The notes under the pieces were generated by a model. That model ran no database searches, was not told the DNA's origin, and worked only from the letters and a program-made list of their open reading frames with translations. Positions 25,954 through 34,436 of a stretch of DNA of 50,120 nucleotides are shown here, piece by piece (position 1 is the first letter of the stretch; each line of letters opens with the position of its first letter). The stretch is from contig JAOZUO010000051.1 of the NCBI GenBank assembly GCA_029938605.1, positions 1-50,120 on the forward strand. Direction: 5' to 3'. The stretch is from Deltaproteobacteria bacterium (GTDB taxonomy: Bacteria; Myxococcota_A; Polyangia; HGW-17; JAJRWW01). The translations under genes and the position numbers were made by a program.

Positions 25954-26412
25954 ATGGCGAGGTTGTACATAGGAGTGGCCCTTGGGCTGGCTGTAGTGGG
26001 TCTCGGCGGTTGCCCCGAGATCAATGGGGGAGCCGTGGAGGTTGCCTGGGTGCTCAGAACCGCGGACAACAACTCGACCCCCTGCGATAGCGAGTGGTTG
26101 CCGCCTGAGTATAAGATCGATCGGATCCGTTTGAGGATCACCCCCGAAGACGATCCGGGTATGGATCTGTGCGCGAGTGTCAATCCCCCGTCCATCTGCG
26201 AGTTCTCCTGCGAGGCCGGCGGCGGCAGCACCGCCTTTGACATTCCCGCAGGCTCCTACTCCTTCGACCTGGTGCCCATCACTGCGGACGGCTCGGTCAT
26301 ACCCGTTTCGGTGGTGGTCCTGCCGGCGCCCCTGCGGCGTACCATCGTCGAGGGGGATATTACCGACCTGGGGATCTGGCAGATCGTGGTCTTGAACGAT
26401 GCGAGTCCTTAA
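25954..26412 (+). CDS. small lipoprotein of unknown function
   Basis: 152 residues from an ATG that gives a compact lipoprotein signal with lipobox GLGGC; a GTG seven codons earlier is also open. The mature part has several Cys (CDSEW, DLCAS, CEFSCEAG), which suggests disulfides, and reads as a beta-sandwich. No family is recognised. The stop codon lies at the edge of palindromic repeat copy A. Confidence 0.6.
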   Translation: MARLYIGVALGLAVVGLGGCPEINGGAVEVAWVLRTADNNSTPCDSEWLPPEYKIDRIRLRITPEDDPGMDLCASVNPPSICEFSCEAGGGSTAFDIPAGSYSFDLVPITADGSVIPVSVVVLPAPLRRTIVEGDITDLGIWQIVVLNDASP

Positions 26413-26467
26413 GGCCCTTCTCAAAATAAGTCCTGAGCGATCGAGTTATTATTGAGACGGGCCCTTA
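26411..26467 (-). repeat. palindromic repeat element, short form (copy A)
   Basis: 57 bp whose outer 19-21 bases are an imperfect inverted repeat (arms 26411-26429 and 26446-26466). Read on the minus strand it begins AGGGCCCGT and contains AATAACTCGATCG, both shared exactly with the long element at 36600-36760. It overlaps the stop codon of the lipoprotein gene and would fold into a hairpin. A terminator is possible, but no T-run follows on either strand. Confidence 0.7.
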
Positions 26468-26494
26468 GGTCGTCCCAGGAGCATCGAAGCACCA

Positions 26495-27100
26495 ATGGCC
26501 AAGTGGAGTCGTCGTCGTACCCGCACCCTCGCCGAGGAGGTCTCTCGTTTTTTCGAGGGGCTCGCCGCGCACCCTGAGATCCTGGGGCGGTTGCGCCGAC
26601 ACGGGTACACCGATCAGATCCACCGGGAGATCCAGGCCTGCCTGGCGCGCATGGGCCACGGGGAGGTGGAGATCCAGTCCGGGGATCGCGGCGGTTCGCT
26701 CCTGGGTTCGGCGCGGGCTATTTCTGGGTGGGTGGCCGAGCAGGTGACCGTGGCCTCGGTGGCTGCCACCAAGCTGCCCGACGTGGCGGCCGAGGCCGCG
26801 GACGCGATCTTTGGCAGCACCGAGCCCCTGCAGGCGGTGCGCGAGTCCCGAAAGCTGGTTCGGCGGGTGCGCGCTGACGAGCACCTGAGCCACTTTCTCA
26901 CCTTATCCGGCCTGCGAGACGCTGGGGCCGAGCTCTCCCAGCGGCTCCAGGACGGGGGCGCCCCGGATGCCCGGGCGCGACGGCAGCAGGACCGCTCCGA
27001 GCTGGGGTTCCTCTTCACCCGCTGGCGGCAGATTTGCCTCCAGGAGCTTGTCGCGGAGCCCGCGCTCCTGCGGGCCCTGGGCTTCGACCCCGGATCTTGA
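26495..27100 (+). CDS. conserved-looking hypothetical protein
   Basis: 201 residues, soluble, helical and Arg/Ala-rich, with no signal peptide or membrane segment. Coding is supported by strong GC3 and an AGGAG sequence upstream of the ATG. A hydrophobic middle (about 65-110, Ala/Val-rich) could be an amphipathic helix bundle. I recognise no motif. It follows repeat copy A and is convergent with the barrel-like lipoprotein gene. Confidence 0.5.
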   Translation: MAKWSRRRTRTLAEEVSRFFEGLAAHPEILGRLRRHGYTDQIHREIQACLARMGHGEVEIQSGDRGGSLLGSARAISGWVAEQVTVASVAATKLPDVAAEAADAIFGSTEPLQAVRESRKLVRRVRADEHLSHFLTLSGLRDAGAELSQRLQDGGAPDARARRQQDRSELGFLFTRWRQICLQELVAEPALLRALGFDPGS

Positions 27101-27142
27101 GCCGGGGCTCGGCCTGTCCAGGGAGGTGGGCGGCGGCGGGAA

Positions 27143-28033
27143 TCAGGGCGTTGGAGTTGGCGGGGGCGGTGGTGGCGGCGCGGTGTGTGGTCCGCCCCCG
27201 ACGGGGTACGACGGGGGGCCGGGGTCCACGGGCGGCGCGAGGGGGCGTTGCTTGGGGGGAGGGGTCAGGGGGCGTCCGAAGATCCGACCCCGGATGCGGA
27301 CGCCGAAGATCGCGATGTGGCTGCGTTCGAAGCTGAAGAAGTCGCCGGGATCGTCCACCACGGGCTGCCAGAGGTTGTACTCGAGCAGGAGGGCGACGTG
27401 GCGTCCAAGCCGGTACTGGAGGCCGACGGCGGCGGTGACAAGGTGGTCGCCGGATCCGGTGCGGTCCAGGTAGGTGGCTCCGACCATGGGGTCTGCGTCC
27501 CGGCCGTAGATCCAGTAGAAGCTGTAGCCCAGGGCCACGTAGGGCGTCAGGCCGAACTTGAAGTCGTAGCTCGCTCGGAGGGTCAGGGGCAGGTGCACCA
27601 GGTAGGCGCCTTTGGTGCTGATGTCGGTGGCGGCGCCGAAGCCCCCGGATCCGCTCAATGCCCAGGGGCTCTTGGGGTTGAGGAAGTTGACCTTTGTGTC
27701 GGCCATGAGGCCCCCCACAAAAAAGAGCCGCAGGCCGATATCCACGCGGTCGGTCAGTCCCAGGCGGCTGTTTATCATGATCGGCAGGTTGGCGATGGCG
27801 ACGGACGCACCACCGTCGTCGGCCTCATGCCGTAGCTCGATGGTCTTGTTGTAGACAAACCCCTGTCCCACGGCGATGTCGATGGCTCCCCGGGGGGTGG
27901 TGCGTGCGGTCTGCAGGTTGCCGTAGCCGCAGCCCGCCGTCAGGCCCAAGCCCAGACCCAAGCCCAAGCTCAGGCCCAAGCTCAGGATCGCGACGAGCAT
28001 CGTCCACAGGGCGTGGCGATTGACGTGTCTCAT
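27143..28033 (-). CDS. lipoprotein with outer-membrane-barrel-like domain
   Basis: 296 residues. The ATG overlaps the stop of the 685-residue lipoprotein gene (TGATG), so translation is coupled. The signal core is a striking Leu-Gly/Ser repeat (LSLGLSLGLGLGLGL) ending in lipobox LTAGC (Cys35). The body has regular amphipathic strands (LTDRVDIGLRLFFVGG, LTPYVALGYSFYWIYG, VGLQYRLGRHVALLLEYNLW) resembling an 8-strand barrel. The last 40 residues are almost all Pro. A lipid anchor together with a barrel is unusual, and the Cys could instead be part of a normal cleaved signal. Function unknown. Confidence 0.65.
   Translation of the reverse strand: MRHVNRHALWTMLVAILSLGLSLGLGLGLGLTAGCGYGNLQTARTTPRGAIDIAVGQGFVYNKTIELRHEADDGGASVAIANLPIMINSRLGLTDRVDIGLRLFFVGGLMADTKVNFLNPKSPWALSGSGGFGAATDISTKGAYLVHLPLTLRASYDFKFGLTPYVALGYSFYWIYGRDADPMVGATYLDRTGSGDHLVTAAVGLQYRLGRHVALLLEYNLWQPVVDDPGDFFSFERSHIAIFGVRIRGRIFGRPLTPPPKQRPLAPPVDPGPPSYPVGGGPHTAPPPPPPPTPTP
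27941..27986 (-). repeat. hexanucleotide repeat tract encoding the signal-peptide core
   Basis: CCCAAG/CTCAGG-type hexamers run almost uninterrupted for about 46 bases. They encode alternating Leu-Gly/Leu-Ser in the hydrophobic core of the barrel-like protein's signal peptide. Slippage by six bases would lengthen or shorten the core by two residues. Confidence 0.75.
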
Positions 28034-30090
28034 CAGAGCGCCTCCAGGGCGGCCACGATGTCGGACGCGTTGTCGTGTTGGTCGCAAAGCTGACGGAACT
28101 CTTCGCGGGTGAGGGGCGCCACCTCCTCTCCCATGCGCACCTCCTGCATCTCTTCGACCAGCAGCAGGTAGTCGTGATCTACATAGTCTCGCAGCTCGCA
28201 GAAGCCGCTGATGGGCTCCGCGCTGGGCTCGTAGCCCTCTACGAATTGGGCGTTGATCCGATAGACCTTCACGCCGAGCACCGCCCAGTAGAGGATCTCT
28301 CCGGTCTGGAGCTGGCCCACCGGTACGATCACCCGTGGGTCCCGTTGTACGTCCACGTCATTTTTCCAAGTCTCCAGCCAGGTGTCGGCGCGGTTGGTGG
28401 CGGCGGTGAAGTCCTCTGGGCTCAGCTCGTCGGCCAACAGGTGCTCGGACCAATTCAGCCCCACGGACCTTGCGCTCACGATATACAGGCCGTACATGAG
28501 CCGCCCGATGTCCGCGAGCTCCTCTCCCAGGGGCTGCAGGGTCGCGGATCCATCTTCGGTCATGCGGTTGGTGTGCGCGAGGAAATCTTCCCCCAGCACG
28601 GCCCCGAGCACCGTCTCCAGGAAGCGATAGGCCCGTGCTGTGCGCAGATAGAAGGATGGGAAGGGCTCAAGGGGGAACTTCGGGTACACGTCTACCGGAG
28701 TCGGCGGGGCGGACACCCCCACGCCGCCGAAGGTCTCGATCTGCTTGGCGTGGGTCTCCCGGGTCTGGGTGAGGAGTGACTGGAAGGTCTCTATGAGCTT
28801 CTCTTTGTAGGCCTTGGTGAGCAGCAGGTTGTCGCTTTCGGGTAGAGACTCGGGCACGAGCAGGGTCTCCAGGGCGTAGAGCTGGTAGTCGTACCAGCCG
28901 GAGGTTTCGTCCGGCTCCAGATCCAGGAGGTGATCCCGGATGGCGTTAATCAGCACGTCGATGAGGTTCACATTCGCCGGGGGATCGACATCACAGAAGG
29001 TCTCGTTGAGAAACGCGGTGTCGCGCGCTCTGGACGCGGGGAACAGCGCGAACCAGGTGCCGTAGCACACATAGGGCTCGGGGTGGTCCGTAAGCAGGGC
29101 GGCGCGGATGGCGGCCACATCCGAGAGGGATGCGACGCCGTTGACGTAGGGGAACAGGTCCGCGACGGCGTAGCTGGCGTAGGGGTTGGTCAGTCCGGCG
29201 TACAGGGCCAGGTACTGCTCGTAGGGTCCACGTAGGGGCGTAGCGTCTTCGATGACCGCGGCCATGGCGGCGAAGCGCCCGACCTCGGGCTCCGAGTTGT
29301 CCCGCTGGTGGGTGCGGTTTTGTAAGAACCGGTCCTGGATGAAGATCTCCCGGAGGGTGTCTGACCAGGTGTAAAAGCCCATGGGCGTGGCGACCAGGAG
29401 TTGGGATTTGAAGTCGTCCGCCGCGGCCTGGGCCTGGGTCACCAGGGTCGCGTCGGCGTTTACCGAAGCGATGTCCACGCCGGCGGCCAACAGGCTGCCC
29501 AGCACGAAGACCAGTCCGCTGCGCAGGTGCGTCTGCTGGGTGGGGGTGGCGCTGGCGTCGGCCGTGACCAGGGCGGCGGCCAGATCCAGCAGGAACTGAC
29601 GTTTGGAGGGGTAGATCTCCGTGGCGTCCACCGGGTGGGTTACGCCCTGCTGGACGCCCACCTCGATGGCGGCGTAGAGCCCGTCGTTGAAGGGCTTGAG
29701 GGTGCCGTTGACCACCTCCATGGAGGGGATTGTGTCGCCCCCCGCCTCGTCCAAGCCGGCCAGGGCCTCCACCCGGGTGGGGAAGAGCTTTCCCTCCAGC
29801 AGATCTTTCTGACTGCCTTCGGGGAACTCCACCACGTCCAGCCGGGTCACTGAGCAGCTCATGTTCAGGTTGAAGCCGCATTGGTCGTAGTAGACCGCGG
29901 TGGTCAACCCGGGAGTGCACACCTGGTTCTTGTCCTCGATGACATCGTCTTCGATCACCGGCTCCCGGAAGAGAGACTCTGTCTCGAACTCTTTGGACTC
30001 CACCCCCAGGGTGTCTAAGGGCCAGAGGCAGGCGGTGGTTCCGATCGCGACGGTTAGGACCAATGCGATCAATGCGGATTTATTTCTCAT
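28033..30090 (-). CDS. large lipoprotein of unknown function
   Basis: 685 residues. Lipoprotein signal MRNKSALIALVLTVAIG followed by lipobox TTAC (Cys21). The mature protein is acidic, mainly helical and rich in Asp/Glu/Leu, with scattered Cys pairs (QVC, QCGF, MSCS, YVCY, TFCD, SGFCEL, LCDQ) that may form disulfides. No catalytic motif or known domain is recognised. It is encoded directly before, and coupled to, the barrel-like lipoprotein, so the two products probably work together in the outer membrane. Confidence 0.7.
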   Translation of the reverse strand: MRNKSALIALVLTVAIGTTACLWPLDTLGVESKEFETESLFREPVIEDDVIEDKNQVCTPGLTTAVYYDQCGFNLNMSCSVTRLDVVEFPEGSQKDLLEGKLFPTRVEALAGLDEAGGDTIPSMEVVNGTLKPFNDGLYAAIEVGVQQGVTHPVDATEIYPSKRQFLLDLAAALVTADASATPTQQTHLRSGLVFVLGSLLAAGVDIASVNADATLVTQAQAAADDFKSQLLVATPMGFYTWSDTLREIFIQDRFLQNRTHQRDNSEPEVGRFAAMAAVIEDATPLRGPYEQYLALYAGLTNPYASYAVADLFPYVNGVASLSDVAAIRAALLTDHPEPYVCYGTWFALFPASRARDTAFLNETFCDVDPPANVNLIDVLINAIRDHLLDLEPDETSGWYDYQLYALETLLVPESLPESDNLLLTKAYKEKLIETFQSLLTQTRETHAKQIETFGGVGVSAPPTPVDVYPKFPLEPFPSFYLRTARAYRFLETVLGAVLGEDFLAHTNRMTEDGSATLQPLGEELADIGRLMYGLYIVSARSVGLNWSEHLLADELSPEDFTAATNRADTWLETWKNDVDVQRDPRVIVPVGQLQTGEILYWAVLGVKVYRINAQFVEGYEPSAEPISGFCELRDYVDHDYLLLVEEMQEVRMGEEVAPLTREEFRQLCDQHDNASDIVAALEAL

Positions 30091-30356
30091 GAGGCTCCTC
30101 GCCAGCGGTGGATGACCGCCGATGCTCCCTCTGTTTGACGCAAGAATCGTACCGCTTTGAAGTTATCAGATTCTCGGGCCGGGCTCCAGGGGATCGACCC
30201 AAGCTTCAACCTGTCCTTCAACCCGAGCTTCAGTTGGGCGATCACGGTGGCCCGATTACGAAACCTGGCCGCATCCGCGACAGCGACGTCACACTTTGTC
30301 GCGAGGTCTCATCGATTCTCCTTACCCACTTTCGAGCAGTGGGCTATTACTGATCC
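30091..30356. promoter_or_regulatory. divergent control region
   Basis: 266 bases between the large lipoprotein gene (minus) and the thioredoxin/HEAT gene (plus). A perfect 6-bp stem CCCACT-TTCGAGC-AGTGGG (30325-30343) ends 13 bases before the plus-strand ATG, where a Shine-Dalgarno sequence is otherwise missing. It could be an operator or a translational hairpin. Nothing else is recognised. Confidence 0.35.
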
Positions 30357-31316
30357 ATGTTCAACGCCGCCCAGCTCGAAAAGGCCTGCCGTATGCTTGA
30401 GGCCATGGAGCGTCCTCTCCAGCTCCGACTGAACCCGGGGATTGACCCCACAGACAAGTTCTCCCGCGCCCTGTGCCGGGTGGTGGAGCAGCTCCTGCGG
30501 GCAGGGGCCGACAAGCTCACCATGGTGGAGCTCGCTCCGGAGGATCTTCTCCCGGAGGAGCGGCCCCACCTGGATGTGGAGAATGTGCGGTATCGGGCCG
30601 TGCCCTTCGGGCCGGAGCTCGAGCCGTTTTTGGAGCTGCTCGTGGCGCTGTCGGGGGCCGAGCGTCCCGGTCCCCCCGACCCCATCGCACCGGCGACCCT
30701 CCAGGTGATGATGGCGCCCACGTGCCCCAACTGCCCACGGGTGGTGGCGGCCTGCGGACGGGTGGCCGCGGCCCATCCTCAGATCCAACTCGAGGTGGTG
30801 GATGTGCAGTACTTCGCCGATCTGGCCGGGGCGGTGAAGTCCGTGCCCACGGTCATCGTGGACTCCACGCGCAGCCTGGTGGGCAACCTGTCGGAGCGGG
30901 ATCTGCTGGACGTTCTCTCCGAGCGCACCAGCGGCGACTACGTCCAAAAGACCCTGGCCTCCATGATCGAGACCGCCCGCTTTGGCGACGCGGTGTCCCT
31001 GCTGGTCAGCCCCCCGGGCCAGGTGGCCCTGGCGACCCTGGTCGCCTCCTCCACCATGCCCGAGCGCGTCGGCCTCATGCTCGCCACCGAGGAGGCTCTG
31101 GAGGCCAACGACCGCTGTCTGGACGGCGCTGTGCCACACCTGCTCCCCCTGCTCGGGGCCCCCGACGCCAACCTCCGCGGAGACGTGGCCGACCTGCTGG
31201 GCAAGATCGGTTCCCCGGTGGCCCGCACCGGCCTCGAGGGATTGGAGTCCGACCCCAACCCCGACGTACGCGAGATCGCCGCCGACGCCCTGGAGATGCT
31301 TCGGAAGCCTTCTTAG
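30357..31316 (+). CDS. thioredoxin-fold CPNC protein with C-terminal HEAT-like repeats
   Basis: 319 residues, soluble. The first 110 residues look like a degenerate thioredoxin-like domain without Cys pair. The second domain has APTCPNCPRV (Cys123/Cys126) and the cis-proline block KSVPTVIVD (Pro164), as in the two-domain N-terminus of AhpF and archaeal protein disulfide oxidoreductases. Residues 235-319 form two HEAT-like helical pairs (LLGAPDANLRGDVADLLGKI, and one with DPNPDVREIAADAL). Likely a cytoplasmic dithiol-disulfide exchanger with a protein-binding tail. The partner is unknown, since no peroxiredoxin or reductase is adjacent. Confidence 0.75.
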   Translation: MFNAAQLEKACRMLEAMERPLQLRLNPGIDPTDKFSRALCRVVEQLLRAGADKLTMVELAPEDLLPEERPHLDVENVRYRAVPFGPELEPFLELLVALSGAERPGPPDPIAPATLQVMMAPTCPNCPRVVAACGRVAAAHPQIQLEVVDVQYFADLAGAVKSVPTVIVDSTRSLVGNLSERDLLDVLSERTSGDYVQKTLASMIETARFGDAVSLLVSPPGQVALATLVASSTMPERVGLMLATEEALEANDRCLDGAVPHLLPLLGAPDANLRGDVADLLGKIGSPVARTGLEGLESDPNPDVREIAADALEMLRKPS

Positions 31317-31362
31317 CCCCTGAATTCCGGAAAATAGTCAACGAACTGAATAATTTTGCCAA

Positions 31363-31386
31363 AAATATTGGCTTTGGTGAATATTT
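31363..31386. promoter_or_regulatory. AT-rich inverted repeat before the DUF4143 gene
   Basis: AAATATT (31363-31369) and AATATTT (31380-31386) form a perfect 7-bp inverted repeat with a 10-bp spacer. It lies 17 bases before the DUF4143 start, in an otherwise GC-rich region. It is placed like an operator or promoter element. Confidence 0.4.
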
Positions 31387-31402
31387 TCTGTAGTATTTGA
31401 TT

Positions 31403-32599
31403 GTGTCTTACTTTCCCCGAAGGCTGGAATCTGCTCTCCACCATGCGGTCAAGCGTGGCAAAAGCGTTCTGCTTCTTGGCCCTCGCCAGACCGGTAAGAC
31501 CACCATGATCAGCCGGATCGAGGCCGACCTCTCCATCTCTTTGCTCGAGCCGGGTGTCAGAAGAAGGTATGAGGCCGAGCCGGGCTTGCTCTCTGGGGAA
31601 GTGGCAGCGCTTACAGTCCGGGACAAGCATTTCCCGCCCCTGGTCGTGCTGGATGAAATCCAACGGGTGCCAGTGTTGTTGGACGCAATCCAGCACTTGA
31701 TCGATGGCAAGAAGGCTCGCTTTATCCTCACGGGCTCCTCTGCCCGCAAGCTCCGACGCGGGTCCAACGTCAACCTCCTGCCCGGCAGGGTTGTTTCCCT
31801 TCGTCTGGATCCCTTCGTCTTGTCAGAATCCAAAGACTTGCAGCGTCCCTTGGAGGATCACTTGTTGGAAGGGGATCTGCCGTTGCTCCTCGATGTGGAA
31901 ATCCCCCAGGATCGAGAAATCGATCTTTGCTCCTACGTCAATTCCTATTTGGAGGAAGAGGTGCGCGCCGAGGCCCTTGTGCGCAACCTGGGGCCTTTCA
32001 CCCGCTTTCTGGAACTGGCCGCCTCGGAATCCGGAAATCAAATCAATGCCCGAAAGCTATCCATGGACATCGGCGTGGCGCAGAACACCATCGCGTCCTA
32101 CTACCAAATTTTAGAAGACTGCCTGATCATTGAACGGATCCATCCTCTGACCCAAAGCCACAGCCGAAAAAAACTAGCCAAGACCGACAAGTTTTTGTTC
32201 TTCGACCTGGGCGTGCGTCGACTGGCGGCTGGTGAAGGGCGTAGGCAAACGCCCGAGCGCATGGGCGTCCTGTTTGAGCAATTCGTGGGGCTACAGCTAC
32301 TACGCTGCGCTCGGCTGAGCCCCCAACCATGCCAACTTCGCTATTGGCGAGATGGGAACGGGCCGGAGGTGGATTGGGTGCTGGAACTCGACGGTTGCCT
32401 CACGCCCATCGAAGTCAAGTGGACCGACACGCCACGGACCAGAGACATTCGCCACCTGAAGCTATTTCTATCCGAGTACCCACAAGCTGAACAGGCCTAC
32501 GTAGTTTGTCGCGTGCCCAGAAGAGTCAAACTTCACAAGAACGTCTTCGCTATCCCTTGGCGGGACTGCGGCGATCTGGTTCCCAAGGAAGGGCTTTAG
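31403..32599 (+). CDS. AAA-type ATPase, DUF4143 family
   Basis: 398 residues from GTG; a TTG two codons upstream is equally possible. Walker A GPRQTGKTT, Walker B LVVLDEIQ and sensor-like LTGSSARKL in the N-terminal AAA_14 part. The C-terminal DUF4143 domain has GPEVDWVL and PIEVKW, the E/D...E-x-K signature of a PD-(D/E)xK nuclease-like fold. Function in the family is not settled; these genes are scattered widely and look mobile or toxin/defence-related. Third codon positions are less GC-rich than in the neighbours and the upstream DNA is AT-rich, both hints of recent transfer. It converges with guaA, five bases apart. Confidence 0.88.
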   Translation: MSYFPRRLESALHHAVKRGKSVLLLGPRQTGKTTMISRIEADLSISLLEPGVRRRYEAEPGLLSGEVAALTVRDKHFPPLVVLDEIQRVPVLLDAIQHLIDGKKARFILTGSSARKLRRGSNVNLLPGRVVSLRLDPFVLSESKDLQRPLEDHLLEGDLPLLLDVEIPQDREIDLCSYVNSYLEEEVRAEALVRNLGPFTRFLELAASESGNQINARKLSMDIGVAQNTIASYYQILEDCLIIERIHPLTQSHSRKKLAKTDKFLFFDLGVRRLAAGEGRRQTPERMGVLFEQFVGLQLLRCARLSPQPCQLRYWRDGNGPEVDWVLELDGCLTPIEVKWTDTPRTRDIRHLKLFLSEYPQAEQAYVVCRVPRRVKLHKNVFAIPWRDCGDLVPKEGL

Positions 32600-32604
32600 C
32601 GGGG

Positions 32605-34428
32605 CTACTCCCACTCGATGGTGCCCGGGGGCTTGGAGGTGATGTCGATGGCCAGGGCCGAGACGCCGTCCAGGGCCAGGATCTCGTCGCGCAGCTCATT
32701 GAGCAGCGGCTGGGGCAGGTGGGCCGTGCGGGCGGTCATGGCGCGTTCGGACAGGACCGGGCGCACCACCACCAGCTCTCCATCTCCGTCGTCGATTCGC
32801 ACGGGTACCAGCACCGTGGGGCACTGCCACACGGTCTGCATGAGGTCGTGTCGGGCCAGGCCGCGCATGACCGCGTCGTCGGCCAGCCGGCACACGTCGA
32901 GGCGAGCCCGGGTGAGGGTTGTGAGGACGGTCTCGGCTTTGCGCGGTGCGGTGGGCGCGATGGCCACTACGCAGCGGTTTACGCCGGGCACGCTTTTGAA
33001 GATCTCACCCGCCGCGAGCTCAGCCTGTTCGTAGTCCCACTGGGGGGCGTGTAGCAAGATGGGGCTCTCGTAGCAGCGCAGGTCCGCCTTGACGCCCACC
33101 GACTGCACCGGGAGGGGCAGGGCGCCGAAGCCGAATCTGGCGGCGATGGGCGCCGCCCCCGCCGACAGCGTGGCTCGATCCTGATCCTGGGGCGGGGAGT
33201 CGGCGCATAGCACCCGCACACCGATGCCCGGTCCGGGGAAGGGGTGCCGGTCAATGAAGGAGTCTGGGATCCCGAGGGTGCGTCCCAGCTCCCGCACCTC
33301 TACCTTGTACAGCTCGGCGAGGGGCTCGATGACCTGGCCCTTGCGGATCATCTCCTCGATGATGGGCACGCGGTTGTGGTGGGTCTTGATGGTGTCGGCG
33401 CGCTTGGAGCCGCCGGTCTCGATGGTGTCGGGGTAGATGGTGCCCTGGGCCAGCATGAGCTGCTCGAGCCCCAGCCTCCGCGCCTCGTCCTGAAACACGT
33501 CGATGAAGGTGTTGCCGATGGCGAGGCGCTTTGTCTCCGGCTCCACGGCGTCACCGATGGCCGTCAAGAACCGGTCCGAGGCGTCGATGAAGTGCACGTG
33601 CCGGCTCACGTCGTGCTCCCGAAAGGCCGCGACCACCTGGGCCGATTCGTCCAGGCGCATCATGCCGTTGTCGATATGCAGCAGGTGCAGCCGCTGAGGG
33701 CCCAGGGCGCGGGTGAGTAGCCAGGCGCACACCGTGGAGTCAACGCCCCCCGAGGCCAGCAGGAACACGTCCCGATCGCCCACCTGCCCGCGGATGCGCT
33801 CGACCTCCTCTTCCAGAAAACGCTCCATCTTCCAGGAGCGCTCACAGCTGCACACCTTGTAGGCGAAGTTCGATAGCATGGTGTCGCCGTGGGTCGTGTC
33901 GTCCACCTCGGGGTGAAACTGAAAGCCGTACCGCTTGCGTGTCTCGTCGGCCACCGCGGCGAATCGATGCTCGTCACCGGCGCCGCCGAGCTTGGAGTAG
34001 CCCAGCTCCACGAAGCCGTCGCCAACAGCCACCACAGAATCCCCGTGGCTCATGAACACCTGCTCCACGTCCTTTAGTCCCTCGGTGATAGGGCTCGGGG
34101 TGACGCGGTGCAGGTTCGCCCGCCCGTACTCCCGCTGGGCGAACTCCACCGCGCCGCCATAGTGCTGCACGATCTGCTGGTGTCCGAAGCAGAGCCCCAG
34201 CAGGGGGATGTCCAGGTCGAAGATCTGCTTATTGTAATCCGACTCCTCCCCCTGGCTCATCAGGGCCGGGCTCCCCGACAGGATGATACCCTTGAGATCA
34301 TCGTAGGCCGAGATGGGAGCGCCGGGATCCGTGATCACGCTCCGGACTCCCAGGCGTCGGAGCTTGGTGGCGATGAGGTGGGCGTACTGCCCGCCAAAGT
34401 CGATGACCGCGATGGTGTCGTGCTGCAT
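32605..34428 (-). CDS. guaA: GMP synthase (glutamine-hydrolysing), long eukaryote-like form
   Basis: 607 residues, against about 510-525 in most bacteria. Glutaminase domain with GLCFGHQQ (Cys80) and FHPEV (His172/Glu174). ATP-pyrophosphatase domain with SGGVDST (226-232) and RHPFPGPGIGVRV. The C-terminal region is extended: after the usual dimerisation start come SVGVKADLRCYE, PGVNRCVV, a middle segment, and a second repeat-like part ending SKPPGTIEWE. From memory this matches the arrangement of human GMPS, not E. coli GuaA. Reaction: XMP + Gln + ATP to GMP. AGGA lies 6 bases before the ATG. It is the last gene after the aminotransferase and lipoprotein genes, eight bases downstream of the latter. 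Confidence 0.95.
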   Translation of the reverse strand: MQHDTIAVIDFGGQYAHLIATKLRRLGVRSVITDPGAPISAYDDLKGIILSGSPALMSQGEESDYNKQIFDLDIPLLGLCFGHQQIVQHYGGAVEFAQREYGRANLHRVTPSPITEGLKDVEQVFMSHGDSVVAVGDGFVELGYSKLGGAGDEHRFAAVADETRKRYGFQFHPEVDDTTHGDTMLSNFAYKVCSCERSWKMERFLEEEVERIRGQVGDRDVFLLASGGVDSTVCAWLLTRALGPQRLHLLHIDNGMMRLDESAQVVAAFREHDVSRHVHFIDASDRFLTAIGDAVEPETKRLAIGNTFIDVFQDEARRLGLEQLMLAQGTIYPDTIETGGSKRADTIKTHHNRVPIIEEMIRKGQVIEPLAELYKVEVRELGRTLGIPDSFIDRHPFPGPGIGVRVLCADSPPQDQDRATLSAGAAPIAARFGFGALPLPVQSVGVKADLRCYESPILLHAPQWDYEQAELAAGEIFKSVPGVNRCVVAIAPTAPRKAETVLTTLTRARLDVCRLADDAVMRGLARHDLMQTVWQCPTVLVPVRIDDGDGELVVVRPVLSERAMTARTAHLPQPLLNELRDEILALDGVSALAIDITSKPPGTIEWE

Positions 34429-34436
34429 GATCGATC

